Source: Methanosarcina baikalica
GTDB taxonomy: Archaea; Halobacteriota; Methanosarcinia; Methanosarcinales; Methanosarcinaceae
Direction: 5' to 3'
NCBI RefSeq assembly: GCF_031461075.1
Contig: NZ_JAVKPK010000005.1
Span: forward strand, 19,881 to 83,880
DNA: 64,000 nucleotides
In this document: in pieces, positions 8,796-17,978 of the stretch
How positions within the stretch are numbered: position 1 is the first letter of the stretch
How the letters are laid out: each line of letters opens with the position of its first letter
Position numbers and translations under genes: made by a program
Notes under the pieces: generated by a model
Database searches by the model: none
Seen by the model: only the letters and a program-made list of their open reading frames with translations
Told to the model about the DNA's origin: nothing

Positions 8796-9638
8796 ATGAA
8801 AATCAATAAATTTGAAAACCTATTTGCTTTAAAAAAGCTTAAACCCTGTATAAGCATGGAAAGTCTGAGAAAATACGGAAACCTGCCCTTTACTGTAGCC
8901 GTTATCCATGGAGGGCCCGGCGCCCCCGGTGAAATGGCCCCCGTTGCCAGGGAACTCGCCTCCGGTCGGGGAGTTCTTGAACCCTTCCAGACTAAAACAA
9001 CCCTTGAAGGCCAGGTTCTGGAACTGAAAGCAGTGCTGGAAGAACATGCCGACCTGCCGGTAACATTAATTGGTTTTTCCTGGGGTGCAATGCTCAGCTT
9101 CATCTTTACAGCCCGCTACCCTCAGTTCGTAAAAAAACTAATTATAATCGGAAGCGGTCCCTACGAAGAAAAGTATGCCGCAAACATAATGAAAACCCGG
9201 ATAAGTCGGCTCGGAAAAGAAGATTTGGAAAGCCTTCTTCGCCTGACTGAAACTCTGAACAACCTCTCAGCTAAAAACAGGGACAAAGCCCTGTGCAATT
9301 TTGGAAAGTTGATGTCGAAATCAGACACATATGCCTCTCTTCTCCAGGAAGATGAGCTGCTTGAGTGTAACTACAAGATTTTCAAAGGCGTGTGGGAAGA
9401 AGCCAGTAAGTTGAGAACCAGCGGAAAACTTCTTGAACTCGGAAAAAACATCTGCTGCCAGGTAGTTGCAGTTCATGGAAATTACGACCCACATCCCTTT
9501 GAAGGAGTCAGGAAGCCTCTTTCAGGGATTTTGAAAGACTTCAGGTTCATTTTAATGCAAAAATGCGGGCACAAGCCGTGGATTGAAAGAGAGGCAAAGG
9601 AGAGATTTTATGAGATTCTTAAGCAGGAAATCCAATAA
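8796..9638 (+). CDS. Alpha/beta hydrolase (proline iminopeptidase-like fold)
   Basis: About 280 residues. The oxyanion motif HGGPG, nucleophile elbow GFSWG (Ser), a late Asp (GNYDPHPFEG) and His (KCGHKPW) give a complete catalytic triad. The family includes peptidases, esterases and lactonases; the substrate cannot be read from sequence. Start choice is uncertain: frames open at TTG 8769, ATG 8796 and ATG 8856. A TATA box at about 8772 would place transcription start near 8800, which favours 8856 (starting MESLRKYG, 18 residues before HGGPG). It may share regulation with the divergent exporter. Confidence 0.85.
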   Translation: MKINKFENLFALKKLKPCISMESLRKYGNLPFTVAVIHGGPGAPGEMAPVARELASGRGVLEPFQTKTTLEGQVLELKAVLEEHADLPVTLIGFSWGAMLSFIFTARYPQFVKKLIIIGSGPYEEKYAANIMKTRISRLGKEDLESLLRLTETLNNLSAKNRDKALCNFGKLMSKSDTYASLLQEDELLECNYKIFKGVWEEASKLRTSGKLLELGKNICCQVVAVHGNYDPHPFEGVRKPLSGILKDFRFILMQKCGHKPWIEREAKERFYEILKQEIQ

Positions 9639-9716
9639 TACGCGAATGTTCTGCAGAAATCCTTTATTACAGGAGATCTAATTAATTTTTTTGAACAATG
9701 GTATATAAAAGGAAAA

Positions 9717-9869
9717 GTGAGAAATTTGATAGAACAGCCGCAGCTAATCTATTTTATTGCAGCCTCTGCGGCGCTTACGCTTCTTCCTGGCCCTGACATT
9801 GTGCTTACCCAGAGCATCTCGCAGGGCAATATACCTTCTTTTCGAAATACTATTTTAAACTTTTATTAA
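9717..9869 (+). pseudogene. N-terminal remnant of a LysE/RhtB-family exporter
   Basis: From a GTG the frame reads into a first transmembrane helix with TLLPGPDIVLTQSISQG, the hallmark N-terminus of LysE/RhtB amino-acid exporters. After about 42 codons the similarity stops and the frame ends. The family is about 200 residues long, so roughly 80 percent is missing. The following 800 bases show no continuation. Confidence 0.65.
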
Positions 9870-10673
9870 TAGTTTGTTTATTTGTGTGGTTAAATTTTTT
9901 GAATTGTCTTGAAAATAGAAGGCCTGGTGCTTTTGAGACTTGAAAAAAGAGAATGTAAAAAATTCAAAGGTAGAATTGAGGTTTGCTTTTATTGGACTTA
10001 AAATTACAAACTATTCAGCCTGAGGTGTTAATTAGAGCATATAGTTTGGAAAAATTGCGCAGGCTAACATTATTTTTTAATTTTTTTATAAAATAAATAT
10101 AAAATAAAAATAATTAAAATCATTGTGTATATTTCAGGAAATCCCAAATGCTGTAAACTTTCGATTAATAATGTGGGAGACATGTTATTTCCTAAATCTC
10201 TTATAAAGTAAATATAAAATATATATGCATATTATAAAAATAATAAAAATTATAATATCGATTACAGGGATTCCAAAAGCGGTAAGAGCCGAAGAATATA
10301 CCGTATCTGGAACACTATACGATATTGTGTGATTCATTGCTTTTTTTAAAATGCTTTAATAAGTTATAAAATTTTGTAACCTCCTATAAAAATCCTACGA
10401 TACCTAAAAAGATATTTTCTATATACATTTTATATAGAAGAGCACAACCTATCGACGATAGCTGTATAGCGAAAAGTATCGTTTGTTCAAGAAAGACCGC
10501 TGAGACCTGATTTAATCCATAAACCTTCGGCATCGCCAGCACAAAAGGAAAAAGAGCTACCTTTTGAACTACAGGGCAAAAAGGCCTTGATTCTCTGATT
10601 ACCTGATCTCTTTATACCCATCCAATTGAGAAAATTAAATGTCTAAAGAAGCAAGCCTAAATTAATATATAAA
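9870..10673. other. Intergenic AT-rich region with an imperfect direct repeat
   Basis: No convincing gene. Two related segments, about 10087-10160 and 10203-10290, share TATAAA-TAAATATAAAATA followed by AT-rich sequence and the pattern TTTCAGGAAATCCCAAATGC / TTACAGGGATTCCAAAAGC. The second copy ends in a short open frame whose last residues resemble a processed signal-peptide region (AEEYTVSGTLYD), possibly the relic of a surface protein. The remainder up to the VOC gene shows nothing recognisable. Confidence 0.4.
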
Positions 10674-11099
10674 ATGCCAGCCAAATTATATAATAAGGGG
10701 GTAGTTATCACACCAAGAGTAATCCATTTTGAGATCCATGCAGAAGATGTTGCAAGAGCAAAAAAGTTCTACGAGGATGTATTCGGCTGGAAGATAGAGA
10801 AATGGGAAGGTCCAATGGAGTACTGGAACATAACAACCGGTAACCAGGAAGAGCCGGGGATCAACGGCGGCTTGATGAAAAGGCAGGGAGGAGAGCGGGG
10901 AATAGACACTCCGATAACCACCTATGTCTGCACAATAGATGTCCCGAATATCGATGGATACCTAGAAAAGATACAGGAGCATGGCGGCAAAGTGACTATG
11001 GAAAAGGGTCCGATACCTGGCATCGGCTGGCTTGCATATTGCCTGGACACAGAAAAAAATATATTCGGGATAATGCAGCCTGACATGAGTGCAAGGTAA
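10674..11099 (+). CDS. VOC superfamily (glyoxalase/bleomycin-resistance fold) protein
   Basis: 141 residues. The core begins at PRVIHFEIHAEDVARAKKFY, a typical first beta-alpha unit with a possible metal-ligand His, followed by FGWKIEKWEG and a second module ending GIGWLAYCLDTEKNIFGIMQ. Proteins of this subgroup resemble CFP30B/PhnB-like single-domain VOC proteins. The enzymatic role is unknown. The first ten residues before TPRVIHF may not be translated; no clear SD marks the ATG at 10674. It stands alone between AT-rich gaps. Confidence 0.85.
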   Translation: MPAKLYNKGVVITPRVIHFEIHAEDVARAKKFYEDVFGWKIEKWEGPMEYWNITTGNQEEPGINGGLMKRQGGERGIDTPITTYVCTIDVPNIDGYLEKIQEHGGKVTMEKGPIPGIGWLAYCLDTEKNIFGIMQPDMSAR

Positions 11100-11749
11100 C
11101 CTTTTTTTATTTATTTTTCTTATTTTCTCCGGTTTTGAATCTTTAGCTATCTTGATCTGGAGCGTAAAAGCATACTCTCCGGAAGCCTTAATTTTTGAAA
11201 AACCGAATAATATCTGTACTTTCCTCTTAGCAACCCCGCATTCAGTCCGCATGCCAAGAAATCCGAAATAAGAGATGCTGCAATAAGTACAAAACCGGAA
11301 TATAGAGTGAAAATAATAACCTGAATATGAATAGGAGAATGGAGTAAAAAGGTGAAAAAGGAGCATTTAAAGCCAATTAATATGTTTGAAATGAGCACTT
11401 TAATTTTAAGTAAGTTGCTGAAAGTAAGACCATTTATTGCGTGAAAATTCTCCTAAAAACAGCCTGAAGCTAGCAGTCACAGTAAAGCTACCAAAGAATA
11501 TACTCAAGAATTAAATTACCAGGACACCAGCTTGTCAACATTTTCAGGATTAATTAATAGGTTTCTCTTTTACCTTATTAACCAGTACTATCCTTTATTA
11601 TTTCTGATTTGAGATTCTTTCTGATGGAATATTATATGTCAAAATATAGTTTCATGGAGTGATAGTCACCATAGAAGAAAGAAATAGCGAAAGGTATATA
11701 CAATAAAAATTTATGTTTTAATTCCCTTCAAATCATATTGGTGATAGAT
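11100..11749. other. Intergenic region, no supported gene
   Basis: About 650 bases. A minus-strand open frame (11147-11398) begins with a hydrophobic stretch, but it has no SD and no recognisable motif and may be a decayed membrane-protein end. A TATA-like stretch near 11697-11715 precedes the next gene. Confidence 0.3.
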
Positions 11750-12067
11750 ATGACAATAGAAAACCTTAAAGAAATGTGCGATAAATTTGATGAGTCCTTT
11801 GAACTTGAGGGTGGAAAGCACAAGCGGTTAGTTGAGAAACTTCTCCCGCAAATAGAAGCTGCATATCTCGAAAATAAAGACTCCAGTGAAGCTGACTGGC
11901 TTGTCTGGATGTACGGAAAACTTGCAGAAGGCGAAGGTAATCAGGAAATGCTCTCAAAATACGCAGAAATCCGCGAGGAATCTGATGAATATGTCAGAAA
12001 TGCTGCAGCCGAATTCAAATTATTTTCGTTATATGATGTTATAATGCTGAAAACCGATCAAGTATGA
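11750..12067 (+). CDS. Small acidic hypothetical protein (105 aa)
   Basis: The start at ATG 11750 is chosen because GGTGAT lies 4-9 bases upstream. The protein is acidic, helical and soluble (many Glu/Lys/Leu; EADWLVWMYGKLAEGEGNQE), without cysteine clusters or membrane segments apart from one Cys near the N-terminus. It resembles a helical-hairpin adaptor more than an enzyme. I do not recognise a family. It is monocistronic and converges with the BASS transporter. Confidence 0.65.
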   Translation: MTIENLKEMCDKFDESFELEGGKHKRLVEKLLPQIEAAYLENKDSSEADWLVWMYGKLAEGEGNQEMLSKYAEIREESDEYVRNAAAEFKLFSLYDVIMLKTDQV

Positions 12068-12166
12068 TACTTTGGTGAGTTAAATCAAATTTACAGCATA
12101 ATAAGATACTAATTTATTAGATTCTGTTCCAAAATTCAGTTATTTTTGGTGAAATCCGGAAAGATT

Positions 12167-13156
12167 TCACCCCAACTTTTTACTGTAGATGCCCACTTTT
12201 GCGGGCACCTCACTTTTCTCCTTTTTATCGATATCGGATACACCTGTTTTTGACCAGTGCCCCGCAAGGAAAGCTCCTGAAAGGTTGTGCCATATGCTGA
12301 AAATTGCACCCGGAAGTGCTGCAACAGCAGTAAAGTGTTTTATTGCAAGGGCAACACTCAGGCCGGAGTTTTGCATTCCTGTAGCAATTGCCAGAGTCCG
12401 TGCTTCTGTTTCACTGAGTTTCAGAGCCTTTGCAACCAAGTAGCCCCCTGCGAGGCCAAGCCCATTATGCAGTATTACCGCAAGCAGGACTAACGAACCG
12501 CTCTGTTTGAGATTCGCACTATTTGTCCCTATAATCACAGCGATAATTATAACTATGGCAGCAGCTGAAATTGCCGGAAAAATATCTCTGACCGCTCTTA
12601 TCTGTTTTTCAAAGAAATAACTGATTGCAAGCCCTAGCACTACAGGCACGATTACTACATTTACAACACTTATGAGCATGCCCATAACATCGACTTCCAC
12701 AGTCTGCCCTATAAAGACCCATGTAAGGAACGGAGTTGCCAGAAAAGCCAGCAAGGTGGAAACCGAAGTAAGGACTATTGAAAGAGCCACATCCCCTTTT
12801 GCAAGATAACAGATTACATTGGAAGCCGTGCCTCCAGGACAACAGCCCAGCAGGATAACACCTGTCATAAGATCGGCAGGTAGTCTTAGAACCAGACAGA
12901 CTAGCCATGCGGAAAGGGGCATAATGGTATACTTCATTACAGTGCCCAGAAAAATAACAGAAGGCCTTTTTAACACTTCAAGGAAGCTGTCCACCGAGAG
13001 AGTAACTCCCATCCCGAGCATAATCAGGCTTAAAAATGGTACAATAAGACCTTGATGTGGGGCGAAGTATTCAGGATAAACATATGCGATAGCAGACAAA
13101 ATTACTGCCCATAGGGGAAATAACGATGTGAAATTTTTAAGAATTTTTTTATACAC
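12167..13156 (-). CDS. Bile acid:sodium symporter (BASS) family transporter
   Basis: About 329 residues, some nine to ten hydrophobic helices, with family motifs GCCPGGTASNVICYLAKGDVA (near the middle) and the later ATGMQNSGLSVALA. Members use sodium to import organic anions such as bile acids, pantoate or keto acids; the archaeal substrate is unknown. A GTG at 13156 is chosen because GGTGA sits 4 bases upstream; an ATG at 13186 or TTG at 13213 would add 10-19 unlikely residues. It is divergent from the TlyA-like gene. Confidence 0.88.
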   Translation of the reverse strand: MYKKILKNFTSLFPLWAVILSAIAYVYPEYFAPHQGLIVPFLSLIMLGMGVTLSVDSFLEVLKRPSVIFLGTVMKYTIMPLSAWLVCLVLRLPADLMTGVILLGCCPGGTASNVICYLAKGDVALSIVLTSVSTLLAFLATPFLTWVFIGQTVEVDVMGMLISVVNVVIVPVVLGLAISYFFEKQIRAVRDIFPAISAAAIVIIIAVIIGTNSANLKQSGSLVLLAVILHNGLGLAGGYLVAKALKLSETEARTLAIATGMQNSGLSVALAIKHFTAVAALPGAIFSIWHNLSGAFLAGHWSKTGVSDIDKKEKSEVPAKVGIYSKKLG

Positions 13157-13481
13157 TGTCTCACCAGATTTACAGATAAGGATCATGCCTGAAGCGTAAG
13201 TAAGAGAGGTCAATCAGGTAGACGATAATAAAGTAGATTCTCACAAATCATGTAAATTATAAACAGCACTTTATTCATTCAAAATACCTTGTAGTATTTA
13301 AAATAAAGAACTGAATATAAATCTCAATAAAAAATAAATAAAATTGTCATTTAAAAATATATCTATTTATTTACGATATATATTAAAACTGTACTTAATT
13401 TCGAAATACAGTTTTCCCTGTTCCCTTTACAGAACCTCGACTTGCAACCTATATATACAGGCTCTGCGGATACAATGCCCC

Positions 13482-14219
13482 ATGAGACTGGATGCATACC
13501 TTGTAGAGATGGGACATTTCAAGTCAAGGGGGCGAGCCAAAACTGCCATTCTTGCCGGAAATGTTAAGGTCAATGGCACGGCGGTAACAAAAGCCTCGAA
13601 GGACGTGTCTACCGATGATGTAATTGAAGTCGCTGAGGGCCTGGACCAGCCCCAGGGTTATTTCAAACTCCAGCTTGTTCAAAAGGAAAGCGGCATTCTT
13701 AAACCAGGAGACAGGGTTCTTGACCTTGGGTCCAGCGCGGGTGGATTTCTCCTTTTTGCGTCAGAGATTGCAGGCCATGTAAAAGGTATAGAATTCAGCC
13801 GGGACTTCAGGAGCGAACTTGGAAAAATCGTATATGAGAGGGAAAACGTTGAGGTAATGTTCGGAGACGCCTTTACCGTACCGCTGAATATACTTTCAGA
13901 AGATCCAGTCGATGTTATTCTTTCGGACATGACAATGGAACCTGAAAACTCCATTAAGGCTCTTTCTAGAGTGCTACCCCTGCTGAAAGAAGGGGGAAAA
14001 CTGCTTCAAGTAATCAAAATTCAAAAAAAGAAAAATCCTAAGCCCATCCTGAACAGAATAGAGAACCTGGGACTTGAAATTCAGCAGGTTATTAAATCGG
14101 AAAAACAGGAAATTTATGTGGTAGCAAGAAAGCTCCTGCCCAAAGAGAAAGAGCGGTCCGAAGAGAAAGAGCCGACCGGAGAGGAAGAGTTCAGAGGTAT
14201 CGAAACGGATGAACGCTGA
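13482..14219 (+). CDS. TlyA-like S4-domain RNA methyltransferase
   Basis: 245 residues from ATG 13482 (MRLDAYLVEMGHF); an upstream extension from 13344 has non-coding composition. Residues 1-60 form an S4 RNA-binding domain (SRGRAKTAILAGNVKVNG). An FtsJ/RrmJ-type Rossmann methyltransferase follows, with SAM motif VLDLGSSAGGFLLFAS and DVILSDMT. TlyA/FtsJ relatives 2'-O-methylate rRNA or tRNA. The tail is very rich in Lys/Glu. It overlaps the DUF2119 gene by 11 bases, so the two are translationally coupled. Confidence 0.9.
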   Translation: MRLDAYLVEMGHFKSRGRAKTAILAGNVKVNGTAVTKASKDVSTDDVIEVAEGLDQPQGYFKLQLVQKESGILKPGDRVLDLGSSAGGFLLFASEIAGHVKGIEFSRDFRSELGKIVYERENVEVMFGDAFTVPLNILSEDPVDVILSDMTMEPENSIKALSRVLPLLKEGGKLLQVIKIQKKKNPKPILNRIENLGLEIQQVIKSEKQEIYVVARKLLPKEKERSEEKEPTGEEEFRGIETDER

Positions 14220-14859
14220 TGGAATAGAAGGTTCCCTTCCTGACAGGCATGAATGCACAGATACGTACGCAGGTCTCGGGATGAAGATTTACGGCAGTGG
14301 AAGGCCAGTCCGCCTCTTTGTTGCGGGTCTGCATGGGGAGGAATGGAAAGATACAACTGAAATCCTGAAGAATATCAAGCCTCCTAAAACCGGTACTCTG
14401 GCCTTGATCCCGCTTGTAGACCGCGGAAAGTACGTCTCAACCCTGAATCCGAATTACTATTCAGGAACAGGCAAAAAAATCCTCAAAGCAATTGAAGAGT
14501 TAAAACCTGAAACTTACATCGAACTTCATTCCTATTCCAGGGAAAACCTTGAAAAACTCGCAGGGAAGAACAGGCTTGAACTAATAGGAGTGCCTGCGTA
14601 TAGCATCCTGAAAGAAGGAGTGCTACTTGGCTCGGTTTCTCCCTGGGTCCGGAAAAAGAATTTTTCCAGGGAAGCCCTCTGCCTTTCTTTTGAGCTTCAG
14701 AAAGGGAATGTGAAATCAAGAAAATTTACCACCCATATGCTTGAAATCCTCAAGGAAACTCAATCAAGGGATGAATTTATCGAATACCTGAAAAAAGAAT
14801 TTCCTGCCCAGGCCAAAAAGGCAATCGAAGACTATCAGCGGTTTTACGGAGAAATCTAA
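14209..14859 (+). CDS. DUF2119 family protein, possible zinc hydrolase
   Basis: 216 residues, recognised as the methanogen-associated DUF2119. The sequence shows LHGEEW (His42, Glu45), IELHSY (His107) and LSFELQ (Glu162), the order HxxE...H...E seen in zinc carboxypeptidase/aspartoacylase folds. A deacylase or peptidase role is therefore plausible but is inference. No signal peptide. It starts within the end of the TlyA-like gene, suggesting a shared operon. Confidence 0.75.
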   Translation: MNADGIEGSLPDRHECTDTYAGLGMKIYGSGRPVRLFVAGLHGEEWKDTTEILKNIKPPKTGTLALIPLVDRGKYVSTLNPNYYSGTGKKILKAIEELKPETYIELHSYSRENLEKLAGKNRLELIGVPAYSILKEGVLLGSVSPWVRKKNFSREALCLSFELQKGNVKSRKFTTHMLEILKETQSRDEFIEYLKKEFPAQAKKAIEDYQRFYGEI

Positions 14860-15052
14860 TACAGTCCCGAAATTTGAAGTAGGCTTTTATCCATACTTCG
14901 CAAAGTCTTCAGCTCGGAATCCGTTTTCAGGAATGCCTGCTCTTTTTCTCAAAGCCTTCAGCGAGTTCCACCTTGCTTTCGCACCATTACATCCAGAAGA
15001 ACTTGCGTTATATATTCCTCTATAAATAAGCGAGTGAAACGGGTAATGCATC

Positions 15053-15107
15053 GTCGAGCCGGAACTCGACCGAAACGGACAGCGCACTGCAGAGCCGCAA
15101 CTCTGCA
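15053..15107. repeat. Dispersed hairpin family, minus-oriented pair
   Basis: Two adjacent hairpins: GTCGAG-CCGGAA-CTCGAC (15053-15070) and TGCAGAG-CCGCAA-CTCTGCA (15088-15107). Read on the minus strand the loops are TTCCGG and TTGCGG, matching the family at 19414, 43765 and 56937. Stem sequences differ but stay complementary. A shorter third hairpin (CAAGT-GCA-ACTTG) follows. Confidence 0.7.
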
Positions 15108-15185
15108 AGTGCAACTTGAGCTGCAGAATAGAACCTGCAGTTTTCCTTTTTCAAATGTATGATCTAATTTTCTAAAAGCTCAGGT

Positions 15186-16829
15186 TTACCTGCGCATGTT
15201 AAGCTGAGGGGCTGACATGCCATCGTAGGTACTTGCCATGTGCTCGGGTTTGACGTCCGGCATGGAGGAACTCTGTGCACGGAGTATATCGTCCACACGG
15301 AGCACCATTACCGCAGCTTCGGAACCTGCTTTGATAGAGTTGACCTTAACCCTGAGAGGATCAACTATACCTTTCTCAAACATGTCTTCTGCAGCGCCTG
15401 TGTTGATGTTTAAGCCTGCGTTTTTGTTTTCTGCATGTTTTGCCCTGAGGTTCACTATAGAGTTAATAGTGTCAAGACCTCCATTTCGGGCAATTGTTCT
15501 CGGGATTTCGTCAAGGGCATCTGCAAAAGCTCTGATTGCCATCTGCTCACGCCCGCCTATGCTGGAAGCATATGAGCGAAGTTCGAGTGCAACTTCGATC
15601 TCCGAAGCCCCGCCGCCTGCAACAACCTTGCCGTCTTCTACCACACATTTCACTACCTTGAGGGCATCATCAATTGCACGTTCCACGTTGTCAACAACGT
15701 GTTCGGTTCCGCCGCGAATGACAATTGATACGGATTTTGCACCCTTGCAATCTCTGAGGTAGGTTTTACCCTGGTCGCCATCCCGGTCCTGTTCAAGGAG
15801 CCCTGCATGCCCGAGTTCTTTATCAGTCAGTTCCCTGATATTCCGGACAGGCCTTCCGCCTGTGGCGTCTGCAAGGTGCTGCATGTCCTCACTCTTAACC
15901 CTGCGAGTGGCATAAATTCCCCTGCTCTGCAGGTAGGCTGCGATTTTGTCATCCATGCCCTTGGAACAGAAGACAGCATTTGCACCTGCCCTGATAATGT
16001 AGTCAGCCATTTCGAAGAGGGCTGCCTCCTCCTGCTTTACAAAACTCTCAATCTCTCCTACAGTGGTGATCTGAAGTTTTGCTTTGTTTGCAGTCTTGGC
16101 GACTTCCATGGGCGTATCGATCAGAGCGATATTAGGGTTCTGAATCCTGAGAGGGAATTCTTTATCCAGGGCAACCTTATCGATTACGATTCCCTCGACG
16201 AACTCTGTATCTTCAATCTTGCCGCCGATATCGTTTGTAATGATGATGTTTTTAAGGTCCGCTATTCCCCTCTCGCTGATAGCAAGAACAGCATCCACGC
16301 AAAGTTCAGCAATCAAACGGTTGTATTTTTCGGAAGCCTTGCCCGTAATAGAGGTTCTGGCAACTTCTATAAGCATCTTCTTTTCGTCCTCGCCAGTTGA
16401 GACTGCAAGGTTCTCGAAAAGTTCAACAGCCTTATCGGCTGCAAGTCTGTATCCTTTAATAATAACTGTAGGGTGAACCCCACTGTCAATAAGGTTTTCT
16501 GCCTTTTCCAGCAGAGTACCTGTGAACACAACAGCGCTTGTAGTACCGTCGCCTGCCGAGTTTTCAAGCGACTGTGCAACCTCAACTACCATCTTGGCTG
16601 CCGGGTGCTCGATGGACATGTCATGTAAGATGGTAGCACCATCGTTTGTGATTGTGATATCCCCAATAGGATTGACAAGCATCTTGTCCATTCCTCTTGG
16701 TCCGAGCGTACTTTTGACTATGCTGGCCACTGCTTTTGCGGCCGCAATATTCATACTGAGCGCTTCTTTTCCTTTTGTCTCCTCTTTCCGAGGATCTATT
16801 ATTATGATTGGCTGGCCACCTTTTTCCAT
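15186..16829 (-). CDS. thsA: Thermosome subunit (group II chaperonin)
   Basis: 547 residues, full length. Nucleotide-binding motifs are intact: STLGPRGMDKML, NDGATIL and the catalytic GDGTTSAVVF, with the late GGGASEIEVALEL. The protein forms double-ring folding chambers in the cytosol with a built-in lid. The C-terminus ends SAPQLNMRR and lacks the GGM-rich tail of many thermosome subunits. Methanosarcina has several paralogous subunits, so the letter in the symbol is a guess. SD GGAGG lies 11 bases before the ATG, and a TATA-like ATATATCATATTTT precedes it. Confidence 0.95.
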   Translation of the reverse strand: MEKGGQPIIIIDPRKEETKGKEALSMNIAAAKAVASIVKSTLGPRGMDKMLVNPIGDITITNDGATILHDMSIEHPAAKMVVEVAQSLENSAGDGTTSAVVFTGTLLEKAENLIDSGVHPTVIIKGYRLAADKAVELFENLAVSTGEDEKKMLIEVARTSITGKASEKYNRLIAELCVDAVLAISERGIADLKNIIITNDIGGKIEDTEFVEGIVIDKVALDKEFPLRIQNPNIALIDTPMEVAKTANKAKLQITTVGEIESFVKQEEAALFEMADYIIRAGANAVFCSKGMDDKIAAYLQSRGIYATRRVKSEDMQHLADATGGRPVRNIRELTDKELGHAGLLEQDRDGDQGKTYLRDCKGAKSVSIVIRGGTEHVVDNVERAIDDALKVVKCVVEDGKVVAGGGASEIEVALELRSYASSIGGREQMAIRAFADALDEIPRTIARNGGLDTINSIVNLRAKHAENKNAGLNINTGAAEDMFEKGIVDPLRVKVNSIKAGSEAAVMVLRVDDILRAQSSSMPDVKPEHMASTYDGMSAPQLNMRR

Positions 16830-17191
16830 CTAAACCAAAGCCTCCTTAAAATATGATATATGTATCGAAGAACTTTTACCGGATAATTTGAAGTTGTTTT
16901 TGGCTTACAGTCACTTTTAGCCCGATATCAGCCTGAAAACGTGATTTCGTTAATTGCCTTATCTAAAGCAGTATTTGATCAGGAAATTACTGATAATACT
17001 TCTATAAAAACATACCGGGTATATGTCGATTCTGAAGGATTAAATTCTGTTTCCGCATCAGATTCGGAAATAAAACCGAAAAAGCAGTTAGTTATCTGCT
17101 ATACTTTCCCCTGAAGTGTTTTTCTCCTCAATAATTCTAGAACGTCTGATCACCTTATGGTTATATCTAATTCAGCAACAATTTTGAACTG
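16830..17191. other. Intergenic region between rpiA and the thermosome gene
   Basis: About 360 bases. The part next to 16830 holds the thermosome promoter and leader. The remaining sequence has no open frame with an SD and no clear hairpin or repeat. Confidence 0.4.
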
Positions 17192-17890
17192 TTATTTCTT
17201 GACGATCTCCACTGATCCATCTTTTTTCCCAATATAGAGCTCATCCACATTGGAAAAAATTCCGTGCTCAATAACCCCAGGAATTGTAGAAAGTTTGAGG
17301 GCAAGACTTTCAGGGTCATTTATTACACAGAAACTCGAATCAAGTATGAAGTTTCCGTTATCGGTTATCACAGGTCCGTCTTTTCGCAGAGCAAGTCTCA
17401 GTTCTGGCTTTCCTCCAAGGTTTCGTATCTTTTTGGTCACAAGTTCTTTTGCGAAAGGAAGAACCTCGACTGGCACGGCTTTATCAAGCTGCAAGCTCGT
17501 TTTTGATTCGTCAGCTACAACCAGAAAACGTTTTGCTGATATCGATACGATCTTTTCCCGAGTATGGGCAGCTCCCCCTCCTTTGATTGCATACAGATTT
17601 GAATCTATCTGGTCAGCCCCATCAATAGCAATATCCAATTCCGGATGCTGGGCAAGGGTGGTCAGCGGGATGCCGGCTTCTATAGCAAGCATTTCGGACT
17701 GATATGAGGTGACAACACCCAGGATTTCAAGCCCTTCTTCCCTGACCCGCCTGCCGAGTTCCCTTATGGCGTATGCAACTGTTGAGCCCGTTCCAAGCCC
17801 TACCACCATCCCCGGTTCTACAGCCCGGGATGCAGCAATGCCTGCTGCACGTTTTTCCGCGGAATCAGCGGATTTATTTCTTTCTGTCAT
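17192..17890 (-). CDS. rpiA: Ribose-5-phosphate isomerase A
   Basis: 232 residues from the ATG at 17890, which gives the usual family length; a 23-residue extension from 17959 is not family-like. Motifs GLGTGSTVAYAI, IDGADQID and KGGGAAHTREKI form the phosphate-binding and catalytic regions. It interconverts ribose 5-phosphate and ribulose 5-phosphate for PRPP and nucleotide synthesis in a methanogen that lacks the oxidative pentose phosphate pathway. It lies 88 bases downstream of aspS on the same strand and is possibly co-transcribed. Confidence 0.95.
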   Translation of the reverse strand: MTERNKSADSAEKRAAGIAASRAVEPGMVVGLGTGSTVAYAIRELGRRVREEGLEILGVVTSYQSEMLAIEAGIPLTTLAQHPELDIAIDGADQIDSNLYAIKGGGAAHTREKIVSISAKRFLVVADESKTSLQLDKAVPVEVLPFAKELVTKKIRNLGGKPELRLALRKDGPVITDNGNFILDSSFCVINDPESLALKLSTIPGVIEHGIFSNVDELYIGKKDGSVEIVKK

Positions 17891-17978
17891 GCTATGTCCC
17901 CTTCCGGTCCGAATCCTCAAAACAGAATCATAAGGTCTGAAATTGGAAAAAACATTCAAAATTTAAAAAATTGGGATT

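Noticed and set aside
11147..11398. Minus-strand 83-codon frame with a hydrophobic start
   Set aside because: No SD, no motif, AT-rich context; could be a relic, but there is not enough support to call a gene.
14887..15114. Minus-strand 75-codon frame
   Set aside because: Composed largely of the dispersed hairpin repeats; no SD and no protein-like pattern.
15238..16833. Several plus-strand frames opposite the thermosome gene
   Set aside because: Shadow frames of a highly conserved chaperonin gene; no independent support.
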